This document shows, piece by piece, positions 44,086 through 53,027 of a stretch of DNA of 64,000 nt. This DNA is from Legionella steigerwaltii (GTDB lineage Bacteria; Pseudomonadota; Gammaproteobacteria; Legionellales; Legionellaceae). Where the stretch lies: contig NZ_LNYZ01000038.1 in assembly GCF_001468065.1 (NCBI RefSeq), positions 201,640 through 265,639 of the forward strand, given 5' to 3'. The translations under genes were made by a program, and so were the position numbers. Numbering within the stretch: position 1 is the stretch's first letter; every line of letters starts with the position of its first letter. The notes beneath the pieces were generated by a model. That model saw only the letters and a program-made list of their open reading frames with translations. It did not search any database and was not told where the DNA came from.

Positions 44086-45333
44086 TTATTGTCGAATGAG
44101 TCGGATATTTTTTCTATCAAAAGTATTATTTTTGCTGGAGCGATAGGGATTAATATCCAATCCTCCACGTCTGGTATAACGTCCATAAACTGTTAATACT
44201 TCAGGTTTACAATAATTCATAATATCCACAAAAATTCGCTCTATGCATTGCTCATGAAATTCATTATGGTTTCTATAGGAAACAAGGTATTTTAATAAGC
44301 CTTCCCTATCTATCTTTTTTCCTTTGTAAGCGATGTACACACTTCCCCAATCCGGTTGATTGGTGACTAAGCAATTTGATTTTAAAAGGTCAGAATACAA
44401 CTGTTCTTCCACCACCACATCTTGAACACTAAGAAACGATGGCTCAACCAAATAGACAAAGCACTCGACATCGAGGTGATCAATGCACTCGCCCGTCAAC
44501 ATTTGTGATGCAGCGTATTGACTCGCTTGTTCCAAGGAATAAATTTTAACTAAAACTGGTGATTCAACACGTGCCTCCAAATCTTTTTTAATCGTATTCT
44601 CTAACTCATCAATACTTTTTATTTTGGTGTTATTGAATGAATTAAAATATAATTTTAATGACTTGGATTCGATGAGCTTTGGCGAGTTACAATCATAAAA
44701 AATTTCACCAATCCCGACCACCGGTTTTCCTTTCTCGTTGAGCCAGGAAACTTCATAATGATTCCAGCAATCAAAACCCACAAAAGGCGGATGAGCAGGA
44801 TCAATGCCAATTTCTTGCCGCTTACCCGCTCTGGGGATAGGATAGAGCCGATTAGGATTGTAGGTGGAATCGTAGTCCGATTTTTTACCTAACTCTGATT
44901 CACTAGCTGCTTGATATTTTTTTAATACAGGATCGCTCATAGTATTTAACTCCAATATTTCAATAATTTTTGCACTACTTTGCCAATTGATTGGCTGGTT
45001 TATTTCCAATTGACTGGCAATGTAAGTTAACAAAGAGGCTGCTTCATTTATTTTATTAGCCTTTTCGCTCAATTCGCGTGCTTGAAGGCTCATTGATGCA
45101 GCCAGATTAAAGTTTGGATTCCCAATGATTTCTTTGATGGTAGATAAAGAAAATCCAAGGAATTTTAAAGTGATAATTTGTTGTAAAATGAGTAAATCAG
45201 CTTCAGAATACAAACGATAGCCAGAATCAGAGCGCTTTGTTGGTTTTAACAAACCTACTTCATCGTAGTATTGCAATGATCGAATTGAGAGAGAGGTCAT
45301 TTGGCTGATTTCTTTAATTTGATAATAGTTCAT
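44086..45333 (-). CDS. queF: MerR regulator fused in frame to QueF (7-cyano-7-deazaguanine reductase)
   Basis: 415 residues from ATG 45333 (AAGGAGAT upstream); a further-upstream TTG lies in the promoter. Residues 1-131 are a MerR winged helix and coiled coil (YYQIKEISQMTSLSIRSLQYYDEVGLLKP), closely like the MerR proteins at 11576 and 56676. Residues 132-415 are complete QueF: LGKKSDYDSTY, LIESKSLKLYFNSFN, catalytic Cys321 (LLKSNCLVTNQPDWGS), Asp328, HNEFHEQC and YTRRGGLDINPYRS. QueF reduces preQ0 to preQ1 with NADPH for tRNA queuosine. The junction Met at 44940 has GGAG 9 bases upstream. Counted from it the catalytic residues become Cys190 and Asp197, the E. coli numbers. So both a fusion and free 284-residue QueF may be made. 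It converges on the APH gene. Confidence 0.9.
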   Translation of the reverse strand: MNYYQIKEISQMTSLSIRSLQYYDEVGLLKPTKRSDSGYRLYSEADLLILQQIITLKFLGFSLSTIKEIIGNPNFNLAASMSLQARELSEKANKINEAASLLTYIASQLEINQPINWQSSAKIIEILELNTMSDPVLKKYQAASESELGKKSDYDSTYNPNRLYPIPRAGKRQEIGIDPAHPPFVGFDCWNHYEVSWLNEKGKPVVGIGEIFYDCNSPKLIESKSLKLYFNSFNNTKIKSIDELENTIKKDLEARVESPVLVKIYSLEQASQYAASQMLTGECIDHLDVECFVYLVEPSFLSVQDVVVEEQLYSDLLKSNCLVTNQPDWGSVYIAYKGKKIDREGLLKYLVSYRNHNEFHEQCIERIFVDIMNYCKPEVLTVYGRYTRRGGLDINPYRSSKNNTFDRKNIRLIRQ

Positions 45334-45356
45334 AAGCATCATCTCCTTAATTGATG

Positions 45357-45387
45357 ATTCTAAGCTATCACGCAACGTGAGGGTCAA
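45357..45387 (-). promoter_or_regulatory. MerR-type promoter of the MerR-QueF gene
   Basis: TTGACC (45387-45382), 19-base spacer, TAGAAT (45362-45357) on the minus strand. The spacer contains the dyad CACG-TTG-CGTG, the place and shape of a MerR operator. It suggests autoregulation and ligand-dependent activation of queF. Confidence 0.82.
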
Positions 45388-45476
45388 TACTTAATTAGTA
45401 ATAAAGAATAAAGGAATTTTTTGTTTCATGTTAAAATGTGCGACTCTATAGTTGTATTTACCACATAGTGGCTATT

Positions 45477-46889
45477 ATGAGCTCAGATTCTATTCAATTA
45501 AATCAAAATCATGGGGGACCGCTCCATTATCTGGGAAATAGGAACCTTACTCTTCCAGATTTGACAGGGCATATGTCCCCTGATACTAGCTGGTTGAATG
45601 AGCATTTCTCTGTATTATTGGCAAATAGTAAGGGCCAAAAATACAAGAAAGCCATTGAGCCTTTTGCAGGTTCTGCTTCTTGGAGTCTGGCTGCAATGGA
45701 GATTGGCGTTGCAGAAGAATATATTATCAATGACAGCAATAAAATTTTGATTAATACACTTCTTTTAATTAAAGATAACCCTGCTCTTGTCAAAACTTCT
45801 TATACTGCCTTAATAGAAAAATATGATGCCTCCCTATCGAAGAAAGATTTTTTCCTTGAAGTGATTGGGAATTACAACCAAACAACTGATGAAGAAAAAG
45901 CGTTACTGCTCCCTTTCATCATTAATCATTCATGGGGCGGAATCCTTTTTTATGATAAGGAATTGAATATTATCTATCGCGAAGGTGAACTCTTTGAAGG
46001 AAAAAATGCTAATCGATTTCTTGAGCATGCGAATTTGTCCCTAGAAATGTTCTTGAGTGAGATTGACCGAGTATCTAACCTTCTTAATGCGAATCAAGTT
46101 TCATTCAGAAGTGGTGATTTTATGGACGTGATTTCGATTGCGACACCTGGTGATTTTGTGGCACTGAATCCTCCTTATCCAGAGAATGAACATTCGACGC
46201 TTGAAAAAGCTGGGATGTATATTGAACTTTATTCGCCTGAAAAACTGCACCAGAATTTGGTGCAAATCATTCAACATCTTGAAAGCCAAGGTATTCATTA
46301 CTACATGACTTATGGATTTTATAATCCAAAATTCAGAAACTATGTCTTAGCTAATGAAAACCAGCGGCCAATTAATTACTTTCGTGTCCTAGGCTATGAG
46401 CATTGTGCTTTTGGAATAGGTCTTGATCAGATGTATTTTACGTCCCAATTTTCAATTCCCAAAGGTATAAACATATTCAAAGCGGAGGGAGTTTTGGGTG
46501 CCCAGGATATAACGCCTGAAGAAGCACTCAAACAATTTAAGTTGCTTTCAAAAAAATGTTTTGCTGTTATTTACCGAGCTTTTATTAAGCCTGAGCTTGA
46601 GATGGAGTATCAAAAGGCCTGGCATCAGGTCGCTTCCTATTTTGTGCAATATCGCGGTGCATTAGGTTCTTGCCTGCATAAAACTAACGATGGTATGTGG
46701 CTTGCCTATTCTCGTTGGCCTGATAAAGCTACTCGAGATGCTTCTTGGCCAGGCGAAAATGCCCCATCTGAGATGTTACCCAATGAAATTAGAAAAGCGG
46801 TTATAACCATTCAAGAGTGTATTGATCAAACGCAAAAACTACCCGAAATTACTATGGAAGTTGTCAATGATTTATTGTATTCAAACTAA
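45477..46889 (+). CDS. D12-type DNA adenine methylase fused to ABM-like domain
   Basis: 470 residues from ATG 45477; an upstream in-frame ATG is less likely. The N-terminal part (about 15-345) follows the D12/Dam class: LHYLGNRNL, the AdoMet motif IEPFAGSASWSLAAMEIG and the catalytic NPPY (about 230). Residues about 370-450 resemble an antibiotic-biosynthesis-monooxygenase (ABM) ferredoxin-like domain (CFAVIYRAFIKPELEMEYQKAWHQ...YRGALGSCLHK). I know of no common precedent for this pairing. No restriction enzyme lies nearby, so it is an orphan methylase or has another methyl acceptor. A GNAT gene follows 15 bases downstream. Confidence 0.75.
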   Translation: MSSDSIQLNQNHGGPLHYLGNRNLTLPDLTGHMSPDTSWLNEHFSVLLANSKGQKYKKAIEPFAGSASWSLAAMEIGVAEEYIINDSNKILINTLLLIKDNPALVKTSYTALIEKYDASLSKKDFFLEVIGNYNQTTDEEKALLLPFIINHSWGGILFYDKELNIIYREGELFEGKNANRFLEHANLSLEMFLSEIDRVSNLLNANQVSFRSGDFMDVISIATPGDFVALNPPYPENEHSTLEKAGMYIELYSPEKLHQNLVQIIQHLESQGIHYYMTYGFYNPKFRNYVLANENQRPINYFRVLGYEHCAFGIGLDQMYFTSQFSIPKGINIFKAEGVLGAQDITPEEALKQFKLLSKKCFAVIYRAFIKPELEMEYQKAWHQVASYFVQYRGALGSCLHKTNDGMWLAYSRWPDKATRDASWPGENAPSEMLPNEIRKAVITIQECIDQTQKLPEITMEVVNDLLYSN

Positions 46890-46904
46890 TAGAAGATGTA
46901 ACTC

Positions 46905-47342
46905 ATGAATCAAGCGCAAATGAATTACCAACTAGAGCTTGTTATAGACGCTAAGCTACTAGAACAGCAAGATAAAATTATTCGTGATGGGATAGTAAAT
47001 TTTAATGCTCCTTTTACAGGAACCAAACCAGAGCGTTACTCAATCTATGTGAAAGATAACGAGGGTATTATTATTGGCGGAGCTATTGTGTACGCTCATA
47101 AAAGCTCAATATATGTTGATGTCCTCTGGGTTAAGGAGGAATACCGTGGTCTTGGTATCGGTGCTGAACTATTGCACAGCGTTGAAGCCGAAGCAATTAC
47201 ACGAGGAATTCCAGCATCGACATTAGATACTTTTTCTTTTCAGGCAGAAAGATTTTATTTAAAACAAGGCTATCAGCATTTAGGCACAATTAAAAATTAT
47301 TTAGAAGGGCATGATCGGATCTATTTTAGGAAGCAATTGTAG
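46905..47342 (+). CDS. GNAT acetyltransferase
   Basis: 145 residues, a single GNAT with the acetyl-CoA loop VKEEYRGLGIGAELLHSVE and the subfamily ending TFSFQAERFYLKQGYQHLG. The same ending recurs in the third domain at 9244, the C-terminal domains at 49325 and 55114, and the N-terminal domain at 50813. Likely cotranscribed with the methylase gene. Substrate unknown. Confidence 0.87.
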   Translation: MNQAQMNYQLELVIDAKLLEQQDKIIRDGIVNFNAPFTGTKPERYSIYVKDNEGIIIGGAIVYAHKSSIYVDVLWVKEEYRGLGIGAELLHSVEAEAITRGIPASTLDTFSFQAERFYLKQGYQHLGTIKNYLEGHDRIYFRKQL

Positions 47343-47460
47343 AGAGGAGAGCATATCCCCCATAAGAAAATATGCCTTGAAAAAAGAACAGAACAAACGA
47401 AGCATCTATTCTCCAAAGTTAAACTTTTATTGGAAATGCTCGTAAAAGTTCATAAACAAA

Positions 47461-48258
47461 TTAGAAAGGAAAAGGAGGTAACTTATTCCTATCTTTAAGC
47501 CAAAATGGATGATGCCATTCTTCATAGATGGAAACAGGCATATTGCTTTGTTTAAATTCATCAAAAGATAAGTCGCAAAGAAACCATTTAAGGAATTCCG
47601 CGCAAGTTTCCGGGCTTATTAATTGACCGGACTGATAAGCCTCATCAAACATTTTATGTAAATGAAATGAAGTTGTTTCTCTTAAAATTTTTTGAATTCT
47701 TGTATCCACCTCCCCTGGAATAACACAAGACACACCAATATTTTTCTCTGCTAGCTCTTTTCTCACAATAGCAGTTACTTCATCCAAACCCGCTTTGCTG
47801 GCACAGTATGTTGAGCTTTCTTTAAGTTTCAGAGTCGCTGCTCTTGATGTAACAAATAAAATCCGAGACTTCTCAGGCATCTGCGCGGCAAGTAGTGCTG
47901 TAAGTTTCATTGGAGCTAATAAATTAACCTGAAAAACTTCGTCAATACTGTCACAATCGTATTCGGTCAACGGACGTGGAGGACTTTTCATTCCTGCATT
48001 TTGAACTAAAAGATGAAGCGGTATTCCAGAATCATTAATAATTTTAGCAACCTGTTCGATATCACTATTGCGAGTAAAATCCGATTGAATGGGAACAAAA
48101 CGAGAATATAGCGCTTTAGTATCCTCTAAGCTGCTTACATCCCGCCCTGTTCCATAGACAACCCAGCCGTCACCTAAAAGAATTTTAGCAAGTTCAAGAC
48201 CAATTCCATGGCTGGCTCCGGTCACTAATGCAGCTTTATTATTGTTGATGTTCGTCAT
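47461..48258 (-). CDS. Short-chain dehydrogenase/reductase
   Basis: 265 residues from ATG 48258, with AAGGAAT upstream; ATG 48306 is in frame but lacks that signal. Classical SDR features: ALVTGASHGIG nucleotide-binding loop, LVQNAGM (NNAG equivalent), catalytic Ser in VTSRAATLKL and YCASK, and VIPGEVDT. It would oxidise or reduce a hydroxyl/carbonyl with NAD(P). Substrate unknown. It lies at the end of a long minus-strand run. Confidence 0.87.
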   Translation of the reverse strand: MTNINNNKAALVTGASHGIGLELAKILLGDGWVVYGTGRDVSSLEDTKALYSRFVPIQSDFTRNSDIEQVAKIINDSGIPLHLLVQNAGMKSPPRPLTEYDCDSIDEVFQVNLLAPMKLTALLAAQMPEKSRILFVTSRAATLKLKESSTYCASKAGLDEVTAIVRKELAEKNIGVSCVIPGEVDTRIQKILRETTSFHLHKMFDEAYQSGQLISPETCAEFLKWFLCDLSFDEFKQSNMPVSIYEEWHHPFWLKDRNKLPPFPF

Positions 48259-48318
48259 GAAGCATTCCTTGAAACTTAAGTTACGTTCGTGCGGTATGGT
48301 AATCAAAGTTGGCGAAAG

Positions 48319-49332
48319 TTAAAAGGTTATTCCTAATTCATGTGTTACTAATTGAATTAATTCTGGAATACTTGCCTTGACTTGAATAATAGTAGATAAA
48401 ACCTGAAGCACCTGCTCAATACCAATGCCCTGCTGCTCTTTATCAGAACTAAAAGAACGGTTTATATTATATACTAGCCAATTGATCCAATTGCCAAGAA
48501 CACCATAAAAAGCAGCTTCCAAATGATCCTGATTTATTGTTATTCCAGAAGACGCATATGTATTTAGCATTTTTATAAATAAAGTTTTATTAAACAGCGG
48601 AGTAGTAATTCCACTCCAATCAAGAGCACAATTGACTATTTCATAAGTGGGATTAAGTTTTCGCGCAGACTCCCAATCAATGAGAAATGGAGTATCATTT
48701 TTATCCCATAAAACATTTTTTTGATCCAAATCACCATGGCTTACTACACTACTACTTTGTAGAATAGGTATTGTTTTTTGATAGATATCGTTAAGCTCAA
48801 TTATAACTCGTTGATTACTTTTTAATTGCTCCTTAAACACCAAATTTTTGCTTGCTGACTGGTCTATTAACACACTAATTTTTTCATTGGGATGAATATC
48901 AAATTCTTGAGCACTTAGCTGGGGAACATTAAGATTAATAGGATGAATTTCAGCCAAAAGAGTGGCTATTTTAAGCGCATGCATCTCAGATATAGCGTCT
49001 TTATCCAATGCTTTTGCTGTTATCCAAGGATAAACAAGAAAGGCCTCATCTTCTGAAAGGATTAAGTAATTATTTTCTAATTTTAGAGCATGAACTGCGG
49101 GAATAGTACGCTGGGAAAATTGGAAAGCTATCTGTTCTGTCAATTCATATTGGGATTTAACTTCTTCAGTCAATTGGATGCTGCTATTGAGTTGTTTTAC
49201 AGCAAACTGCGAGCCATTGCACTTCAGATACCACATTTTATGTAAAAGACCGCCATAGACTCTTTGAGGCAAGTCAAAAGGTTGGTTCATCTTTAATTTT
49301 TTACAGATTGTTTCTAGTTGACTTCTATTCAC
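48319..49332 (-). CDS. APH-type phosphotransferase
   Basis: 337 residues from GTG 49332, which overlaps the upstream GNAT stop by 8 bases and has AAGGCGG before it. The N-lobe MWYLKCNGSQFAVKQL carries the ATP-binding Lys. The catalytic loop is VSHGDLDQKNVLW and the metal Asp is in LIDWESARKLNPTYEI. The family includes homoserine, choline and aminoglycoside kinases; the substrate is unknown. Confidence 0.8.
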   Translation of the reverse strand: MNRSQLETICKKLKMNQPFDLPQRVYGGLLHKMWYLKCNGSQFAVKQLNSSIQLTEEVKSQYELTEQIAFQFSQRTIPAVHALKLENNYLILSEDEAFLVYPWITAKALDKDAISEMHALKIATLLAEIHPINLNVPQLSAQEFDIHPNEKISVLIDQSASKNLVFKEQLKSNQRVIIELNDIYQKTIPILQSSSVVSHGDLDQKNVLWDKNDTPFLIDWESARKLNPTYEIVNCALDWSGITTPLFNKTLFIKMLNTYASSGITINQDHLEAAFYGVLGNWINWLVYNINRSFSSDKEQQGIGIEQVLQVLSTIIQVKASIPELIQLVTHELGITF

Positions 49333-50362
49333 TATGAGCCGCCTTAAGAATGCCTTGTGTCTCTGACTCTTCATTAAAAAATTTAACAAAAAATGTTTTG
49401 CTTAACTTGGGATTTTTTTTATTGATTCTCGTAAATTCCGGCATAAAACCGCACTTTTTATAAAACTCTGGAGCTTGAAAAGCACTGGTCACCAAATTGA
49501 TATTATTAAAGCCCTGACCTTTGAAGTGATGTTCAAGAGCAAGTAATAACTGTTTGCCATATCCTTTACCACGATAAGCACTGTCTACCCAAATATCATC
49601 CACATAAATTTCTGCAAACGCAGTAAAGGCATTAAGCGCACCAAAAATTTCTCCATGGGCAGAAGAAATGGTCACTGAAAAACGTCGATAATTGACGTCA
49701 ATACCATGCTGAGCCTCATAGGCAATAAATCCATTTGTCATTCGTTTTTCCGTAGCTTCATCAAGTTCATCAACAAATTGGATTTGATATTCTTTCTTGC
49801 TTTCTAAAGGCTTGCTGCATTCATGTGCTGTACTATCAAAACGAAAAATAACTCGTTGTGGTTGATGCGGATCATAATTGATTGTTTTAATTTCTTCCTG
49901 GAAATTGCCCATTGTAATTTTTGAAATAGTTTTGCGCCAAAAACTAAGCCCTCGCTTATTTTCTGGAATCACAGAAACCTCCCATAAGCCTGGATGCATT
50001 TTCCATAATTCAGAGGAAACTAAATAACCTAAACCTTTGCCTTGAAACTTAGCAGTAATAAAAAACTCGCCCATATTCCATGCAGTATAAGGGTAAACTC
50101 CTTCGTGATTTAATAGAGCAAAACCAGCTAATTCATTACCAACTTTAATCAGAAAGGCTTTTCTTGTCGGCTCTTCAAAGTATTTTTTAAAATCGAAGCT
50201 TTCATACAGGCCATCGGAAGGCAAAGCCCAATCATCTGAAATAAAACCACAGTCACGCGAGAGTTCATATACATAAAATCGTGCCATGTTTTGGATGGTA
50301 GGATAATCATCTAATGTTGCTGTCTCAACTTTTAAAGCAGAGTGTAATTCTTTGATGTTCAC
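49325..50362 (-). CDS. Tandem GNAT acetyltransferase
   Basis: 345 residues with two GNAT domains. The first (about 10-180) has FITAKFQGKGLGYLVSSELW and the second (about 195-330) has VDSAYRGKGYGKQLLLALEHH with the subfamily ending TSAFQAPEFYKKCGFM. The first resembles predicted acetyltransferases with a VSVIPENKRGLSFWRK element. ATGA overlap with the next GNAT upstream and an 8-base overlap with the kinase downstream indicate one transcript. Substrates unknown. Confidence 0.83.
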   Translation of the reverse strand: MNIKELHSALKVETATLDDYPTIQNMARFYVYELSRDCGFISDDWALPSDGLYESFDFKKYFEEPTRKAFLIKVGNELAGFALLNHEGVYPYTAWNMGEFFITAKFQGKGLGYLVSSELWKMHPGLWEVSVIPENKRGLSFWRKTISKITMGNFQEEIKTINYDPHQPQRVIFRFDSTAHECSKPLESKKEYQIQFVDELDEATEKRMTNGFIAYEAQHGIDVNYRRFSVTISSAHGEIFGALNAFTAFAEIYVDDIWVDSAYRGKGYGKQLLLALEHHFKGQGFNNINLVTSAFQAPEFYKKCGFMPEFTRINKKNPKLSKTFFVKFFNEESETQGILKAAHSE

Positions 50363-50811
50363 AGCATTTTCCTTAAATACAGTTTCGCCATATGACCTTC
50401 ATTCTGATATCCAAGCGATTTGTAAAAATCATGGGAGCCCTCTTTCGCTCGCCTAAGTCCAGATGTCAAATCAATGATACAGGGACTAAACTTTCTGGCA
50501 AATTCCTCAACAGTAATCATAAGCTTTTTACCTATTCCTTGATTACGATATCCTTGGTCGACCACAAGGCCTTCAATATGAAATCTTGTTATTTCGGAAA
50601 CAAAAAGATAACTCTTAGACCAAGCAATCCAACCAACAACTTTTCCAGCAATTTCCGCAAGAAGGACACCGTAATGCAGTTCACTAGTAAATAGCTCTAG
50701 TCGTCTTTGCAACTCCTTAGACGATTGCGGATAACCCAATTGCTCCATTAAAGGGTGAAGATGTTGAGCATCATCAATTAATGCTTTGCGGATAATCAGT
50801 TCAGAAGGCAC
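50359..50811 (-). CDS. GNAT acetyltransferase
   Basis: 150 residues starting at GTG 50811, with GGAGG 7 bases upstream placed over the end of the preceding gene. One GNAT domain: IRKALIDDAQHLHPLMEQLGYP, VDQGYRNQGIGKKLMITVEEFA and DLTSGLRRAKEGSHDFYKSLGYQ. The last element resembles AAC(6')-type N-acetyltransferases. It is part of a coupled run of four genes. Confidence 0.85.
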   Translation of the reverse strand: MPSELIIRKALIDDAQHLHPLMEQLGYPQSSKELQRRLELFTSELHYGVLLAEIAGKVVGWIAWSKSYLFVSEITRFHIEGLVVDQGYRNQGIGKKLMITVEEFARKFSPCIIDLTSGLRRAKEGSHDFYKSLGYQNEGHMAKLYLRKML

Positions 50812-50812
50812 T

Positions 50813-51670
50813 TTATGCCTCCAGATTAACTCTATCCCCGGATAGATTAGGAGATGAAATCACCAAAAAAGAAACCAAATTTCCAGAACTATTTTTCACT
50901 TTATGGGTTATCCCTGCTTTAATACTTATTCCTTCCTGTTCCTGTAACATCTGTTCATAGTCTTCAAACTCAATAACCAATTGTCCTTGCAAACAATAAA
51001 AAAATTGTTCTGTTTCCTGATGATAATGTTTTACCTCAAAACTGCCTGAGGGCATCGTTTCATAAAGAACGTTAAACTGACCATCATTTTTTAACCACCA
51101 TGCATCACAATTTTGTCCCCACTTAAAATGAGGCGCATTGTTTATTGAGACAACCTCTTCTCTCACCGAAGATTCTGATACAGGCAGTTTTGGTTTTTGA
51201 CTTAAGCTCGAGACTGAATCACCATTTAAGAGTCCGATTTCTCTTGTTGCCTGAAATTCTTTCCGCAAAAAATAGAATATAGAGTTTTTCTGAAACCCAT
51301 GCCGTTCAAACTCAAGTTCAAATCCTAATTTTTTATAAAATTCTATTGCTTCCCAATCCATAGTATTAACTGTTGCAAAAGCACAATCTTTTTCATTGCC
51401 ATACCTCAATGCCGCTTGCATGAGCTTTGTTCCCCATCCTTGATGTCTGATGGACTCACTCACCCAAAGATTATCGATATGAAGACCTCCATAGAGGGTT
51501 CCACCACTACAACCACCAATAATGCTATTATCTGCATCACGAATAAAGCATGCAAAGAAATCTAAGGATTCGAATCCTCTTTGTTGTTTGGCGTACTCCT
51601 TAATTCCATTTGTTAATATTTGAACATCATCAGGGTTTGGATTTTCTAAAAACGATAATTTTAAAGTCAT
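50813..51670 (-). CDS. GNAT acetyltransferase fused to cupin
   Basis: 285 residues. Residues 1-138 are a GNAT of the island subfamily (LWVSESIRHQGWGTKLMQAALRYG, NTMDWEAIEFYKKLGFELEF). After a polar linker, residues about 185-285 form a cupin (VKHYHQETEQFFYCLQGQLVIEF, ISIKAGITHKVKN). It may acetylate a substrate that the cupin domain binds or isomerises. The next gene upstream is another cupin, 5 bases away. Confidence 0.83.
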   Translation of the reverse strand: MTLKLSFLENPNPDDVQILTNGIKEYAKQQRGFESLDFFACFIRDADNSIIGGCSGGTLYGGLHIDNLWVSESIRHQGWGTKLMQAALRYGNEKDCAFATVNTMDWEAIEFYKKLGFELEFERHGFQKNSIFYFLRKEFQATREIGLLNGDSVSSLSQKPKLPVSESSVREEVVSINNAPHFKWGQNCDAWWLKNDGQFNVLYETMPSGSFEVKHYHQETEQFFYCLQGQLVIEFEDYEQMLQEQEGISIKAGITHKVKNSSGNLVSFLVISSPNLSGDRVNLEA

Positions 51671-51675
51671 CTCAT

Positions 51676-52062
51676 TTATTCCACTGTAGGAGGCCAGGCA
51701 CCATGCTCCACATAACTTGCCTCATCACTGCCTGACCAAGGTGGCATAGTAACGCAAATAAACACCAAATCTGCTGCATCACTTCGATATTGAAAATGTG
51801 TTCCCAAGGGAATATCGATGCTGACTCCAGCAGTTAAAGGGGTAATGCTCTCTTCATCGTTCAACTTACGCCAAATAGTTCCTTCCCCAGAAAGGACATG
51901 CCAAAATTCAGATACAGTTTTATGACGAACTGCTTTGGAAATTGTGCCTGCCTTCAAAGTACAGTGAGCCATTCCACCTAAATGATTATTCATCAGCAAT
52001 CGAACCTCAGCTCCTGCTGGTGAAGTGTGTTGATATTCTTTGGGTATTTCTTGTGTATTCAT
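51676..52062 (-). CDS. Cupin domain protein
   Basis: 128 residues, one cupin barrel: KAVRHKTVSEFWHVLSGEGTIW (motif 1) and VSIDIPLGTHFQYRSDA (motif 2). The C-terminal MPPWSGSDEA... is also seen in small cupins of unknown function. It sits between an S66 peptidase and a GNAT-cupin gene on one strand. Confidence 0.83.
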   Translation of the reverse strand: MNTQEIPKEYQHTSPAGAEVRLLMNNHLGGMAHCTLKAGTISKAVRHKTVSEFWHVLSGEGTIWRKLNDEESITPLTAGVSIDIPLGTHFQYRSDAADLVFICVTMPPWSGSDEASYVEHGAWPPTVE

Positions 52063-52121
52063 TTATGCCTCTATTAAACCAATGCTCTCATCAGTTTTAT
52101 CAAGTGGTTATTTCTTCATTT

Positions 52122-53015
52122 TTAATTTTGAATCGTAACGCAAGTAGTATCTGCATCTAAAGTAACTACTTTGCCAATTGGAAGAATGCAATTTTGCTTA
52201 CCATGTCCATAGGAAAACTCTTTAATACAAGGGACTTTTAATTTAGAAGCCCATTCATTGATTACATCTTCTACCGTACCATCGCTCTGATTCGACTTCT
52301 TACTTTTACATTGTTCAAATGTACCAAAAATAACGCCGGAAACTTCATCAAAAACTCCTGCTAAATCTAATTGTGAGAACATGCCATCAATATTATAGGG
52401 CTCGACGCCAACATCTTCTACCAACAAAATACTTCCTTTAAAAGTAGGCATGTAAGGCGTGCCCATTAAATTAGTCATAAGGGTTAAATTGCCACCAAGA
52501 AGAGTACCTCGGCTAACGCCTCCATGAACCTTTATTCCTTTGCGAATTGTGTACTCTTGGCCTAACAAAGAAGAAAATAATGTTTTTTTAACTTGGGTAC
52601 TTAAATGAATGGTCAAAGTAAACCCTGTATAACTTACTAAGCCAGTGTTTTTAAATAGGCCTAATTGCAACGCTGTAGTATCACTAAACCCGAATAATGG
52701 TTTTGGGTTTTTCTTAATCAATTCATAATCTAAGAAAGGTAAAAGTCGTTGCGAACCTTGTCCTCCTCGGGTTGCAATAATTGCTTTCACTTCTGAGTCT
52801 ATAAAGAAATCCATCACATCTTGTGCACGGTCACGGTCTTTACCAGCTAAAAATCGTTCTGATCCAAACATATGCTTTGCATACTTTACATTAAATCCAT
52901 TCGACTTTAATAAATGAACTCCTACTTCTATTGCTTTTTCCGTAATAGGACTCGAGGGAGAAATAAGCCCCACGATATCTCCTCTTTGCAGTGGTTCTGG
53001 ACATAGAATATTCAT
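52122..53015 (-). CDS. S66 family LD-carboxypeptidase (LdcA/MccF-like)
   Basis: 297 residues with the S66 triad Ser111 (GFSDTTALQL), Glu200 (LLVEDVGVEPYNIDG) and His271 (SYGHGKQN). LdcA trims murein tetrapeptides in the cytoplasm; MccF cleaves microcin C-type antibiotics and gives immunity. There is no signal peptide. The setting among acetyltransferases and kinases makes the MccF-like role attractive, since GNATs can also confer microcin C resistance, but the sequence alone does not decide. Confidence 0.85.
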   Translation of the reverse strand: MNILCPEPLQRGDIVGLISPSSPITEKAIEVGVHLLKSNGFNVKYAKHMFGSERFLAGKDRDRAQDVMDFFIDSEVKAIIATRGGQGSQRLLPFLDYELIKKNPKPLFGFSDTTALQLGLFKNTGLVSYTGFTLTIHLSTQVKKTLFSSLLGQEYTIRKGIKVHGGVSRGTLLGGNLTLMTNLMGTPYMPTFKGSILLVEDVGVEPYNIDGMFSQLDLAGVFDEVSGVIFGTFEQCKSKKSNQSDGTVEDVINEWASKLKVPCIKEFSYGHGKQNCILPIGKVVTLDADTTCVTIQN

Positions 53016-53027
53016 TTATTACCTCAA

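Noticed and set aside
45334..45387. N-terminal extension of the MerR-QueF frame
   Set aside because: The extra codons are the -35, spacer and -10 of its own promoter; the Shine-Dalgarno serves ATG 45333.
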